From Saccharothrix sp. NRRL B-16314 (GTDB lineage: Bacteria; Actinomycetota; Actinomycetes; Mycobacteriales; Pseudonocardiaceae): a stretch of DNA of 64,000 nt. The position numbers and the translations under genes were made by a program. Positions within the stretch are counted from its first letter, which is position 1, and every line of letters starts with the position of its first letter. The notes below the pieces were generated by a model. That model searched no databases, was not told where the DNA came from, and was given only the letters and a program-made list of their open reading frames with translations. Shown here one piece after another: positions 25,412-32,874 of this stretch. The stretch covers positions 62,001 through 126,000 of the forward strand of contig NZ_JNXC01000004.1 of assembly GCF_000716595.1 (NCBI RefSeq). Reading direction: 5' to 3'.

Positions 25412-26763
25412 CCGAGGTGGACGACCTTCACCGCGGTCATCTCGTCCAGCAGCTCGGGCCCGTAGCCGAAACCGGTGCCGGACTTCCGCCGCGGCTGGGC
25501 GGCACCGCCGGGTGCACCGCCGAAGACCGCGTTGACCTTCACCGTGCCCACCGGCAGCGCCCGCCACGCCTGCTGCGCGTGCGCCATCGACGCGGTGAGG
25601 ACCGTCGCCGCCAAGCCGTGCTCGTCCACGCACGCCTCGGCCAGCCCTTCCTCGAACGACGCCACCACGCGCACGGGCGCGACCGGCCCGAACGTCTCCT
25701 CGCGCATCACCCGCATGTCGGGCGTGCAGCGGTCGAGCACGGTCGCCGGGTAGTACGCGCCGTCGCGCTCCGGGAGTCCGCCGCCGACCAGCGGCACGGC
25801 GCCGTCCGCCACCGCCTCGGCGACGTGCGCGTGCACGTGCTCCCGAAGCCGGACGTCCACCAGCGGCTGCGGGTCGGCGTTCCAGCGGCGCGCCTCCTCG
25901 CACAGCGCGGCCAGGAACTCCCCCGACACGGCCCGGTGCACGAAGATCCGCTCCACCGACGTGCACAGCTGCCCAGCGTTGGTGAACGCCCCCAGCGCCG
26001 CCTGCCCGGCCGCCCACACCGGGTCCACGTCCGCGTCGACCAGCAGCGGGTCGTTGCCGCCGTTCTCCAGCAACGCCTTCGCACCCGTCGCGGCGCAGGC
26101 GGCGGCGATCGAGCGGCCGGTGGTCGTGCCGCCGACGTGCGCGACGACGTCCACGTGCGGTGACGAGGCCAGCACCGCGCCCACCGCGCCGTCACCGGTG
26201 AGGCTCTGCAGCACGCCCGGCGGGAAGTGGTCGACCATGAGCTGTGCGAGCAGGACGCCGGTGTGCGGGCAGCGCTCGCTCGGCTTGTGCACCACGGCGT
26301 TGCCGGTCACCAGCGCCGCGCCGAGCAGCCCGCACGACACCGCGACCGGGTCGTTCCACGGTGTCAGCGCGACGACCACGCCGCGCGGTTCGGGCACCAT
26401 CAGGTCCGTCGCGTCGTGCGCGCCGAGCAGCGACCGGCCGCCGTGCACGGGACCGAGTTCCGCGTACTGCTCCAACGTGGACGCACCGGCCAGCACGCCG
26501 TCACACGCGGACACGATCGGACGACCGGTCTCCGACCGGATCACCTTCGCCAGGTCGGCCGCGTGGGTCCGGATCGCCTGCGCCGCGGCCTTGAGCGCGG
26601 CTCCCCGCTCGGCCGCGGGGGTCGCCGCCCAGGCGGGTTGCGCCTCGCGCGCGGTGAGCACCGAGCCGGCCACGTCCTCGTCCGTGGCCATCGGCAGCCG
26701 GCCGATCAGCCGGCCGTCGACCGGGCTGTGGACGTCGAGTGCATCGACACGCATGTCCGTCAT
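25369..26763 (-). CDS. Aldehyde dehydrogenase (succinate-semialdehyde type superfamily)
   Basis: A 464-residue NAD(P)-dependent dehydrogenase. The cofactor and active-site landmarks are VVALTPWNDPVAVSCG, GGTTTGRSIAAACAATGAK, the general-base Glu in LLENGGNDP, the nucleophile Cys in FTNAGQLCTSVERIFV, and EETFGPVAPVRV. ENGGN replaces the more usual ELGGK/N. ATG 26763 is preferred because it lies nine bases after a GGGTAC box with an exact GGTTT -35; ATG 26754 is an alternative. The 3' end overlaps the response regulator gene by 43 bases. It is divergent from the ChaB-like gene and probably belongs to a stress regulon. Substrate unknown. Confidence 0.92.
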   Translation of the reverse strand: MTDMRVDALDVHSPVDGRLIGRLPMATDEDVAGSVLTAREAQPAWAATPAAERGAALKAAAQAIRTHAADLAKVIRSETGRPIVSACDGVLAGASTLEQYAELGPVHGGRSLLGAHDATDLMVPEPRGVVVALTPWNDPVAVSCGLLGAALVTGNAVVHKPSERCPHTGVLLAQLMVDHFPPGVLQSLTGDGAVGAVLASSPHVDVVAHVGGTTTGRSIAAACAATGAKALLENGGNDPLLVDADVDPVWAAGQAALGAFTNAGQLCTSVERIFVHRAVSGEFLAALCEEARRWNADPQPLVDVRLREHVHAHVAEAVADGAVPLVGGGLPERDGAYYPATVLDRCTPDMRVMREETFGPVAPVRVVASFEEGLAEACVDEHGLAATVLTASMAHAQQAWRALPVGTVKVNAVFGGAPGGAAQPRRKSGTGFGYGPELLDEMTAVKVVHLGQIQPSSQASRAAS

Positions 26764-26772
26764 GGCCACCGG

Positions 26773-26797
26773 GTACCCGAGCGCACGACGTGAAACC
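26773..26797 (-). promoter_or_regulatory. SigB/SigF-type promoter, leaderless spacing, for ALDH
   Basis: On the minus strand GGTTT (26793-26797), 14 bases, GGGTAC (26773-26778), then exactly nine bases to ATG 26763. The -35 is an exact match to the SigF-style GGTTT. The box is the palindrome GGGTACCC (26771-26778), so the plus strand also reads GGGTAC with GCATG 15 bases upstream and could drive the ChaB-like gene with a 49-base leader. Confidence 0.65.
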
Positions 26798-26825
26798 CGA
26801 GGCACAGCCCCGAGGAGGTAGGACC

Positions 26826-27221
26826 ATGCCCGGACGCGAGGAGTTGCCGAGCACCATCGCCCGCTCCCCCAAGAAGGCGCAGCGGACGTGGATCAAGGCG
26901 CACGATTCGGCGGTGGAGACCTACGGCGAGGGCCAGCGGTCGCACCGGACCGCGTTCGCCGCGCTGAAGCACTCGTTCGAGAAGGTCGGCGACCACTGGG
27001 AGCCGAAGCAGAGCAAGGGTCCGTCGGACAAGCAGGCGGCGCGCAGCACGCCCAAGCAGGGCAAGACCGCGGGTGGCGTGGACGCCAACGCGAGCAAGCA
27101 GCACCTCTACGACGTGGCGAAGAGGCTCGGTGTGGAGGGCCGGTCGAGCATGACCAAGCAGCAGCTGGTGGAGGCCATCGACAAGGCCAACAACCGCAAG
27201 ACAGCCAAGGCCCGCTCCTGA
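26826..27221 (+). CDS. ChaB-family protein with Rho-N-like C-terminal domain
   Basis: A 131-residue basic protein with a strong GAGGAGGT ribosome site. Residues 1-60 match ChaB (ELPSTIARSPKKAQRTWIKA, then SHRTAFAALKHSFEKVGDHW). A Lys/Ser-rich linker follows, and residues about 92-128 form a Rho-N/SAP-like helix-hairpin (KQHLYDVAKRLGVEGRSSMT, KQQLVEAIDKAN), a fold that often binds nucleic acid. This ChaB-plus-Rho-N design is common in actinobacteria and is often stress-induced. The role of ChaB is poorly known; the old cation-transport link comes from its operon in E. coli. Confidence 0.9.
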   Translation: MPGREELPSTIARSPKKAQRTWIKAHDSAVETYGEGQRSHRTAFAALKHSFEKVGDHWEPKQSKGPSDKQAARSTPKQGKTAGGVDANASKQHLYDVAKRLGVEGRSSMTKQQLVEAIDKANNRKTAKARS

Positions 27222-27261
27222 AAGTCCGGCGTTCCAGGCGTTCCGGCGGTGGCGAGCGGCT

Positions 27262-28083
27262 CTAGGGTTCGAGCCACCCGCGGTCGGTGAGCAGCTGACT
27301 GGCCTGCGGCCCCATCAACGTCATGCCGCCGTCCACCACGAACGACGCGCCCGTCACGTACCCGGCCGCCGGCGTCGCCAGAAACGCCACCACCGCGGCG
27401 ACCTCGCTCGCGTGACCGGGCCGTCCCAGTGGGACACCGGGCCGCTGTTCCGTGCGCGGGTCGACGTCCTCCTGCCCGGTCATCGGGGTGGAGATCTCGC
27501 CGGGCGCGACCGAGTTCACCGTGATGGCGTGCTCGGCGAGTTCCAACGCCAACACCTTCGTCAACGCGCCCAACCCGGCCTTGGCCGCGCAGTACGGCGC
27601 CGCGCCGACCCGGGGCTGGTGCTCGTGCACCGAGGTGATGTTGATGATCCGGCCGCCCCGCCCGGCCTCGATCATGTGCTTGGCGGCGCGCTGGGAGCAC
27701 AGGAACGCGCCGTCGAGGTCGACCGACAGCACACCGCGCCAGGTGTCGAAGTCCATCTCCGTCGCCTTCTGCGCGGTGCCGGTGCCCGCGCAGTTCACCA
27801 GCACGTCCACACCGCCCAGCTCGGCCGCCAGCTCGTCCACCACGGCCGCCGCGGTGGGCAGGTCGGTCAGGTCCAGCTGCCGCACGGCCGCTCGGACGCC
27901 GCGCTCGCGGACCTCCCGGGCGGTGCGCTCCGCGCCGTCGGCGTCCCGGTGGTAGGTGATGCCGACGTCCACCCCGCCGCCCGCGAGGGCCACCGCGACC
28001 GCCTTGCCGATCCCCGAGTCGGACCCGGTCACGACCGCGCGCTGCGGCGCACCCGTCCGGTCCTGGGGCAGTGGTGCGCTCAT
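27262..28083 (-). CDS. Short-chain dehydrogenase (glucose 1-dehydrogenase-like)
   Basis: A 273-residue classical SDR. The cofactor site is VVTGSDSGIGKAVAVALA, the NNAG-type motif is NCAGTG, and the active site has ITSVHEH and Tyr-x-x-x-Lys in PYCAAKAGLG; the C-terminus has YVTGASFVVDGGMTLMGPQ. This is the pattern of glucose 1-dehydrogenase and general stress protein 39-like SDRs. ATG 28083 lies exactly nine bases from a GGGTAT box with GTGTG 14 bases upstream. It is divergent to the zinc alcohol dehydrogenase gene. Substrate uncertain. Confidence 0.9.
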   Translation of the reverse strand: MSAPLPQDRTGAPQRAVVTGSDSGIGKAVAVALAGGGVDVGITYHRDADGAERTAREVRERGVRAAVRQLDLTDLPTAAAVVDELAAELGGVDVLVNCAGTGTAQKATEMDFDTWRGVLSVDLDGAFLCSQRAAKHMIEAGRGGRIINITSVHEHQPRVGAAPYCAAKAGLGALTKVLALELAEHAITVNSVAPGEISTPMTGQEDVDPRTEQRPGVPLGRPGHASEVAAVVAFLATPAAGYVTGASFVVDGGMTLMGPQASQLLTDRGWLEP

Positions 28084-28092
28084 GGCCTGCGG

Positions 28093-28117
28093 ATACCCGT
28101 GCCCGTGTTTGCCACAC
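28093..28117 (-). promoter_or_regulatory. SigB/SigF-type promoter, leaderless spacing, for SDR
   Basis: On the minus strand GTGTG (28113-28117), 14 bases, GGGTAT (28093-28098), then exactly nine bases to ATG 28083. Confidence 0.6.
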
Positions 28118-28131
28118 GCCGTGCCGGGAAC
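28107..28131 (+). promoter_or_regulatory. SigB/SigF-type promoter for Zn-ADH operon
   Basis: GTTT (28107-28110), 15 bases, GGGAAC (28126-28131), 32 bases before ATG 28164, whose ribosome site is GGAAGGAG. It overlaps the divergent SDR promoter, so the two directions may be co-regulated. Confidence 0.5.
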
Positions 28132-28163
28132 GCCACTCGGGAACCGCGTCGGAAGGAGTCGTG

Positions 28164-29336
28164 ATGAAGGCGGTCACCTGGCACGGCAAGCGGGACGTCC
28201 GCGTGGACACCGTGCCCGATCCGATCATCAAGGAGCCGACCGACGTCATCGTGCGCATCACGTCGTCCGGGTTGTGCGGCTCCGACCTGCACCTCTACGA
28301 GGTCATGGGGCCGTTCATCGACGAGGGCGACATCCTGGGGCACGAGCCGATGGGTGTGGTCGAGGAAGTCGGGGTCGGGGTCACCGAGGTCAAGCCGGGC
28401 GACCGCGTGGTGGTGCCGTTCAACATCTCCTGCGGCACGTGCTTCATGTGCTCGCGCGGCCTCCAGTCGCAGTGCGAGACGACCCAGGTCCGCGAGCACG
28501 GCACCGGCGCGGCGCTGTTCGGCTACACCAAGCTCTACGGGCAGGTTCCCGGCGCGCAGGCCGAGTTCCTGCGGGTGCCGTTCGGCAACACGCTGCCGAT
28601 CAAGGTGCCGGAAGGCCCGCCGGACGACCGGTTCGTCTACCTGTCCGACGTGCTGCCGACGGCGTGGCAGGCGGTGGAGTACGCGGGCACGCGGGACAGC
28701 CTGGTGGTGCTCGGGCTCGGCCCGATCGGCGACATGGCTACCCGGATCGCGCAGCACCGCGGCGTCGCGAAGGTCATCGGGGTCGACCTGGTGCCGGAAC
28801 GGATGGCGCGCGCCGAGAAGCACGGCGTGACCGTGCTGAACGTGCGGGACAGCCACCTGGTCGACCACATCCGCGACCTCACCGACGGTCGCGGCCCGGA
28901 AGCCGTGATCGACGCCGTCGGCATGGAGGCGCACGGCGCGCCGGTCGCGAAGTTCGCCCACCAGGCCGTCGGCCTGCTGCCGGACGCCATCGCGGCCCGG
29001 TTCATGCAGACCGCGGGCGTCGACCGGCTGCACGCGCTGCGGCTGGCGATCGACATCGTGCGGCGCGGTGGCACCATCTCGGTGGTCGGCGTGTACGGCG
29101 GGATGGCGGACCCGATGCCGGTGCTGACCCTGTTCGACAAGCAGGTGCAGCTGCGCATGGGGCAGGCCAACGTGTGGCACTGGGTGCCGGAGATCCTGCC
29201 GCTGCTGACGGATGCCGACCCGCTCGGCGTGGACTCGTTCGCGACGCACCGCCTGCCGCTGGACGAAGCGCCGCACGCGTACGACATCTTCCAGCGGAAG
29301 CAGGACAACGCCGTCAAAGTGCTGCTGCGCCCATGA
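28164..29336 (+). CDS. Zinc-dependent alcohol dehydrogenase (formaldehyde dehydrogenase-like MDR)
   Basis: A 390-residue MDR enzyme. Catalytic zinc ligands are in SSGLCGSDLHLYE (Cys) and ILGHEPMGVVEE (His, Glu); the structural zinc site has four cysteines in SCGTCFMCSRGLQSQC. The Rossmann part has VVLGLGPIGDMATRIAQ and VIGVDLVPERMARAE. The long insertion around residues 255-290 (AVGLLPDAIAARFMQTAGVD) is typical of the glutathione-independent formaldehyde dehydrogenase branch. Substrate not defined. The following lipoprotein gene starts inside its stop codon (ATGA), which opens a four-gene operon of envelope proteins. Confidence 0.92.
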   Translation: MKAVTWHGKRDVRVDTVPDPIIKEPTDVIVRITSSGLCGSDLHLYEVMGPFIDEGDILGHEPMGVVEEVGVGVTEVKPGDRVVVPFNISCGTCFMCSRGLQSQCETTQVREHGTGAALFGYTKLYGQVPGAQAEFLRVPFGNTLPIKVPEGPPDDRFVYLSDVLPTAWQAVEYAGTRDSLVVLGLGPIGDMATRIAQHRGVAKVIGVDLVPERMARAEKHGVTVLNVRDSHLVDHIRDLTDGRGPEAVIDAVGMEAHGAPVAKFAHQAVGLLPDAIAARFMQTAGVDRLHALRLAIDIVRRGGTISVVGVYGGMADPMPVLTLFDKQVQLRMGQANVWHWVPEILPLLTDADPLGVDSFATHRLPLDEAPHAYDIFQRKQDNAVKVLLRP

Positions 29337-29722
29337 CGGGTTATCGTCCGACGATGATCCGCTTCCGGTGGTTGCTCGCCGTGGCGCTGCCGTTCACGTT
29401 GGCGGCGGGCGGGTGCGGCTCGGGCACCGAGGACCTGGTCCGGCGCGCGGCTGACGATTTCACGGCCGCCCTCGCAGCAGGTGACTCCGAGCGGGCATGC
29501 GCTCTGCTGACCGAACGCGCGCGTGAAGGCGTGGAGTGCTCGTCGCTGGACGTGCCCGGGGGGTCGGTGGAATCGGTCGAGGTGTGGGGTGACGCGGCCC
29601 AGGTCCGCACGTCCGACGACGTGCTGTTCCTGCGCGACCTGACGTCCGGGTGGCGGGTGTCCGGCGCGGGCTGCACCGCGCAGGCGGACCGGCCCTACGA
29701 GTGCGAGGTGGGTGGGCCGTGA
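29333..29722 (+). CDS. Predicted lipoprotein, 129 residues
   Basis: Start at ATG 29333 overlapping the alcohol dehydrogenase stop; ATG 29354 gives a tighter signal peptide (MIRFRWLLAVALPFTLAAGG with the lipobox Cys next). The mature part looks like a small alpha/beta domain (VRRAADDFTAALAAGDSERA, CALLTERAREGVEC) similar in style to NTF2-like or secreted lipoprotein domains; two or more cysteines could pair. Function unknown. It overlaps the next 29-residue gene by 4 bases (GTGA). Confidence 0.8.
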   Translation: MTGYRPTMIRFRWLLAVALPFTLAAGGCGSGTEDLVRRAADDFTAALAAGDSERACALLTERAREGVECSSLDVPGGSVESVEVWGDAAQVRTSDDVLFLRDLTSGWRVSGAGCTAQADRPYECEVGGP

Positions 29723-29808
29723 CCCGGCGCGGGATGTTCTACGCCTACCTGCTCGGCGTCCTGGTCCTGCTGGTGGCCTTCAGCGTCATCGGGTTGGCGG
29801 GCCTGTGA
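29719..29808 (+). CDS. 29-residue single-helix membrane peptide
   Basis: GTG 29719 opens inside the stop of the lipoprotein gene (GTGA) and its own TGA overlaps the GTG of the DUF6766 gene (GTGA). The peptide starts MTRRGMFYAYLLG and continues with a hydrophobic helix (VLVLLVAFSVIGLAGL). Perfect coupling on both sides and a clear positive-inside membrane helix argue that it is translated. It is probably a small membrane partner of DUF6766 or only a translational coupling link. Too short for most annotation pipelines. Confidence 0.6.
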   Translation: MTRRGMFYAYLLGVLVLLVAFSVIGLAGL

Positions 29809-30479
29809 AGAGGTTCCTGCGGGACAACGGGTTGGGCTTGGCGTTCGGTCTGCTGTGCCTGGCCACGCTGGTCGGCCAGGCCTTCGCGGGCAACGCCGAC
29901 CTGAACAACCGGCGGCTCGCCGACGGCGGTGACCCGATCGGGCTGTGGGAGTTCGTGACGTCGTCGGACTACGCGGTGGACGTGGCCGAGAACTGGCAGT
30001 CGGAGTACCTCCAGTTCTTCCTGTTCATCTTCGCCACCGTGTGGCTGATGCAGCGCGGCTCGCCTGAGTCGAAGCCGGCCTCGCGGCTCGGCGCGGAGTC
30101 GGACGAGGACCAGCTGATCGGCGCGCACGTGACGCCGCAGTCGCCGCCGTGGGCGAAGGCGGGCGGGTGGCGGACGGCGCTGTACTCGAACTCGCTGGGC
30201 CTGGTGATGCTCGGGCTGTTCGTCGGCTCGTGGCTGACCCAGTCGATCGCCGGGCGCAGCGCGCACAACAACGACCGGTTGAACGACTTCCAGGACCCGA
30301 TCACCTGGTGGGACTACGTGCTCAGCGCGGACTTCTGGAACCGGTCGCTGCAGAACTGGCAGTCGGAGTTCCTGGCCATCGGCTCGATGGCGGTGCTGAG
30401 CGTCTACCTGCGCCAACGCGGATCGCCGGAGTCGAAGCCGGTGGGCGCGCCGCACACCGCGACCGACGAATCGGGCTGA
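29805..30479 (+). CDS. DUF6766-type membrane protein with internal duplication
   Basis: A 224-residue protein from GTG 29805. It consists of two similar halves. Each half has a membrane helix after a short start (GLGLAFGLLCLATLVGQAFA; SLGLVMLGLFVGSWLTQSIA), an NNR/NND-L...DP.....W(E/D)(F/Y)V segment, an ENWQSEYLQ/QNWQSEFLA segment, a second helix and the end motif QRGSPESKP. So the protein has four helices from a duplicated two-helix unit. The family is widespread in actinobacteria and of unknown function; the repeated NWQSE motif next to the membrane may be a functional site. It ends the operon led by the alcohol dehydrogenase. Confidence 0.82.
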   Translation: MKRFLRDNGLGLAFGLLCLATLVGQAFAGNADLNNRRLADGGDPIGLWEFVTSSDYAVDVAENWQSEYLQFFLFIFATVWLMQRGSPESKPASRLGAESDEDQLIGAHVTPQSPPWAKAGGWRTALYSNSLGLVMLGLFVGSWLTQSIAGRSAHNNDRLNDFQDPITWWDYVLSADFWNRSLQNWQSEFLAIGSMAVLSVYLRQRGSPESKPVGAPHTATDESG

Positions 30480-30500
30480 CTCCCCCGCGCCTGGCCGGCG

Positions 30501-31004
30501 CTACTCGAGCCGGTCTTCCCCGTCCTCGTCGGCCTCGACCCCGGTGGACTTCCGGCCACGCTCGCGCCAGGGCAGCACGAACCACAGCGTGCCGAAGAAG
30601 AGGGCCGCGAACCCGCCGAGCGCGATGCCCGCCCAGCCGCCGACGATGACCTCGCCGAGCACCAGGATGGTGCCGGTCATGGCCACCGCGAGGCACGCCA
30701 GCCCGAGGATCGCGTAGCGGTTCGCCACCTCGATCACGTCTTCCCGCTTGCCGCGGCGGAACAGGATCCGGTGCCAGGAGGCCGGCGCGGTGAGCAGCGC
30801 GACCGCGCACGCGGCGAACAGGACCGTGATCAGGTGGGTGACGCGGACGTACGCGTCCGCTCCCGCGTAGCGCTCGGTGAAGGCGATGGAGAGCAGAAAA
30901 CCGAACAGGATCTGCACGCCCGCCTGGGCGACCCTCAGTTCTTGCAGCAACTCGTTGAGGTTGCGGGCCAACCTCCGCTGGTGCGACTCCTCGGCTTGAC
31001 TCAC
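30501..31004 (-). CDS. DUF6328 family membrane protein
   Basis: A 167-residue protein with four membrane helices and an amphipathic start typical of DUF6328: RRLARNLNELLQELRVAQAG, then VQILFGFLLSIAFTERY, then HLITVLFAACAVALLTAPAS with HRILFRRGKREDVIEVANRY. I chose GTG 31004 because it lies nine bases after a GGGTAT promoter box; a longer frame from 31025 would place that box inside the gene. The family is common in actinobacterial stress regulons; molecular role unknown. The C-terminus is acidic. Confidence 0.87.
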   Translation of the reverse strand: MSQAEESHQRRLARNLNELLQELRVAQAGVQILFGFLLSIAFTERYAGADAYVRVTHLITVLFAACAVALLTAPASWHRILFRRGKREDVIEVANRYAILGLACLAVAMTGTILVLGEVIVGGWAGIALGGFAALFFGTLWFVLPWRERGRKSTGVEADEDGEDRLE

Positions 31005-31013
31005 GGGCACCAC

Positions 31014-31040
31014 ATACCCATTCACCCGGTGGTGTTAACC
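31014..31040 (-). promoter_or_regulatory. SigB/SigF-type promoter, leaderless spacing, for DUF6328
   Basis: On the minus strand GGTTA (31036-31040), 16 bases, GGGTAT (31014-31019), then exactly nine bases to GTG 31004. It overlaps the last codons of the P450 gene. One of the best matches in the window. Confidence 0.65.
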
Positions 31041-32203
31041 GCGTCGAACGACAGCGCGAAGTGGTCCAGGGTGGTGGGCAGGGGCGCGTGCAGCGTCGGC
31101 ACGGCGAGGTGGTCCCGCAGCGCGTCGAGCATGGCGCCCGCCGCGACCAGCACGAGATCACGGCCCGGACAGGCGCCCGGACCGCCGCTGAACGGCACCA
31201 GTGCGGGCTCGGGCGGCGCGGGCCAGATGTCCGGCGCGTACTCGTCGGCGTACGGCAGCCGGTCCCGATCGCGGTGGAAGTACGGCGTGAACACGACGAA
31301 CGTGGTGCCGGCCGGCAACCACGTCCCGTGCCAGTGGGTCGGCTCCGTGCTCTCCCGCAGGATCACCGGCGTGGTCGGCCACAGCCGCGCCGACTCCCGG
31401 ATCCCGGCCTCGCCCGCACCGCCGATCGCCAACGCCCGCATGGTCACGATGCCCGCCGCGTCGAACGCGAACAGCCAGTGCGGCGCCTGCTCCACCACCT
31501 CGGCCACGGGCGCGAGGGCCGCCAGGCTGCCCGGCTCACGCCGCTCCGAGTGCTCGCGCAACCGCTCCTCGAACCGCCGGCGCAACACCTCCCGGCGCGG
31601 GTGCAGGTAGGCCCAGTTCGCGTGGGCGCGCAAGGTTTTCAGCATGTCGGTCAGCTCGACGTCGTCCCGCGCGAACGACCCGAGCACCATCCGCCGCGCC
31701 GCCCGCCACCACGACTGCGCGAACGAGTCCCACGTGAGCGCGCCGGTGCTCCGGACGTGCCGCAGCAGCAGGTCGGCCTCGTCCGCCACGATCCCCCGCG
31801 CGTAGATCCTCTCCGGCCGCAGCACGTCCTCGTTCAGCGCACGTCGCCGCGCCCGCTCCTCCCCCGTCGAGATCAGCACCCCGTGCGGCTGGAAGTGCGC
31901 CAGCGCTGCCTTCTTCTCCCTGGTGCCCAGGGCGAACGGCGACGGCGAGTCGGCCGGCAGCCGCGAGACGTCCACCGGGTCCAGCAGCAGCGCGATGCTG
32001 CGTCCCGTCATCCTGAGCCGCAGCGGTTCCGGGCCGTACCGCTCCCGGAACCGCATCATGGTGGCCACGGCCACGGCGTCCGCCCGCACCGTCCCGGCCA
32101 CCGCCATCACCGGCGGCCGGCGCACGATCACGCCCTTGGCCGGCGTCGGCAGCAGCACCTTGGCGAACGCCCTCCCGGTGTCGAGCCGGGAGGCTACGGC
32201 CAC
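31022..32203 (-). CDS. Cytochrome P450
   Basis: A 393-residue P450. The heme-binding loop is PFSGGPGACPGRDLVLV with the thiolate Cys; the K-helix ExxR is in IRESARLWPTTPVILRE; the meander region has YHRDRDRLPYADEYAPDIWP. The I-helix reads FAFDAAGIVTM, so the usual acidic residue before Thr is replaced by Val. GTG 32203 is chosen because GAGGAGGGG precedes it; it overlaps the SDR gene by 10 bases. It is the last gene of the heptose operon, so the substrate is probably a product or precursor of that pathway, which is unusual for surface-glycan operons. Confidence 0.88.
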   Translation of the reverse strand: MAVASRLDTGRAFAKVLLPTPAKGVIVRRPPVMAVAGTVRADAVAVATMMRFRERYGPEPLRLRMTGRSIALLLDPVDVSRLPADSPSPFALGTREKKAALAHFQPHGVLISTGEERARRRALNEDVLRPERIYARGIVADEADLLLRHVRSTGALTWDSFAQSWWRAARRMVLGSFARDDVELTDMLKTLRAHANWAYLHPRREVLRRRFEERLREHSERREPGSLAALAPVAEVVEQAPHWLFAFDAAGIVTMRALAIGGAGEAGIRESARLWPTTPVILRESTEPTHWHGTWLPAGTTFVVFTPYFHRDRDRLPYADEYAPDIWPAPPEPALVPFSGGPGACPGRDLVLVAAGAMLDALRDHLAVPTLHAPLPTTLDHFALSFDAVNTTG

Positions 32204-32874
32204 GACCCCTCCTCGGCGTGCGCGACCACGAGTTCGCGGATCTCGCACCCCGCGGGCTGGCTCAGGGCGAACACGATCGCGTCGGCCACCCGCTCCGGCG
32301 GGTTCAGCTTGCTGTCGTCCGGCGGCCGGTACTGCTCGGCCCGGTCGTCGAAGAAGTGGGTGCGCATCCCGCCGGGCACCACCAGCGTCACACCGACCCG
32401 GCCGGCGGTCTCGGCCGCCAGCGCCCTGGTGAAGCCGACCACGCCGAACTTGGAGGCGCAGTACGCGGTCGCGTCGCTGACCGCGCGCAGCCCGAGCGTC
32501 GACGCGATGGTCACCACCCGGCCGCCGTCGAGCATCGGCAACGCCGCCCGCACCACCGCCGCGGTGCCGAGCAGGTTCACCATCACCACCCGGTCCCAGT
32601 CGGCGCCGGACACCTGGTCCAGCGGGCCGCACGCGTCCGTGCCCGCCGCCGTCACCACCGCCCGCAGGCCGCCGTTGCGCTCGGCGATCGCCCGCACGGC
32701 GCGTTCCGCCGCCCTGGTGTCGGACAGGTCGACCGACTCGAAGTCGGCCACCTCCGCGGCCGACGGCGCGGCCTTGTCCAGCACGAGCGGGCGACCGCCC
32801 AGCCCGTGCACCGCGCGCACCACGGCCGCGCCCAACCCGGACGCGCCTCCCGTGACCAGCACCTGACCGAGCAT
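32194..32874 (-). CDS. Short-chain dehydrogenase/reductase
   Basis: A 226-residue classical SDR with VLVTGGASGLGAAVVRAVHG, the motif VVTAAGTDACGPL in place of NNAG, Ser in VTIASTLGLRA and Tyr-x-x-x-Lys in AYCASKFGVVG. It lies between hldE (1-base overlap, TGATG) and the P450 gene (10-base overlap). It may act on a nucleotide sugar or on the aglycone. Substrate unknown. Confidence 0.9.
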   Translation of the reverse strand: MLGQVLVTGGASGLGAAVVRAVHGLGGRPLVLDKAAPSAAEVADFESVDLSDTRAAERAVRAIAERNGGLRAVVTAAGTDACGPLDQVSGADWDRVVMVNLLGTAAVVRAALPMLDGGRVVTIASTLGLRAVSDATAYCASKFGVVGFTRALAAETAGRVGVTLVVPGGMRTHFFDDRAEQYRPPDDSKLNPPERVADAIVFALSQPAGCEIRELVVAHAEEGSWP

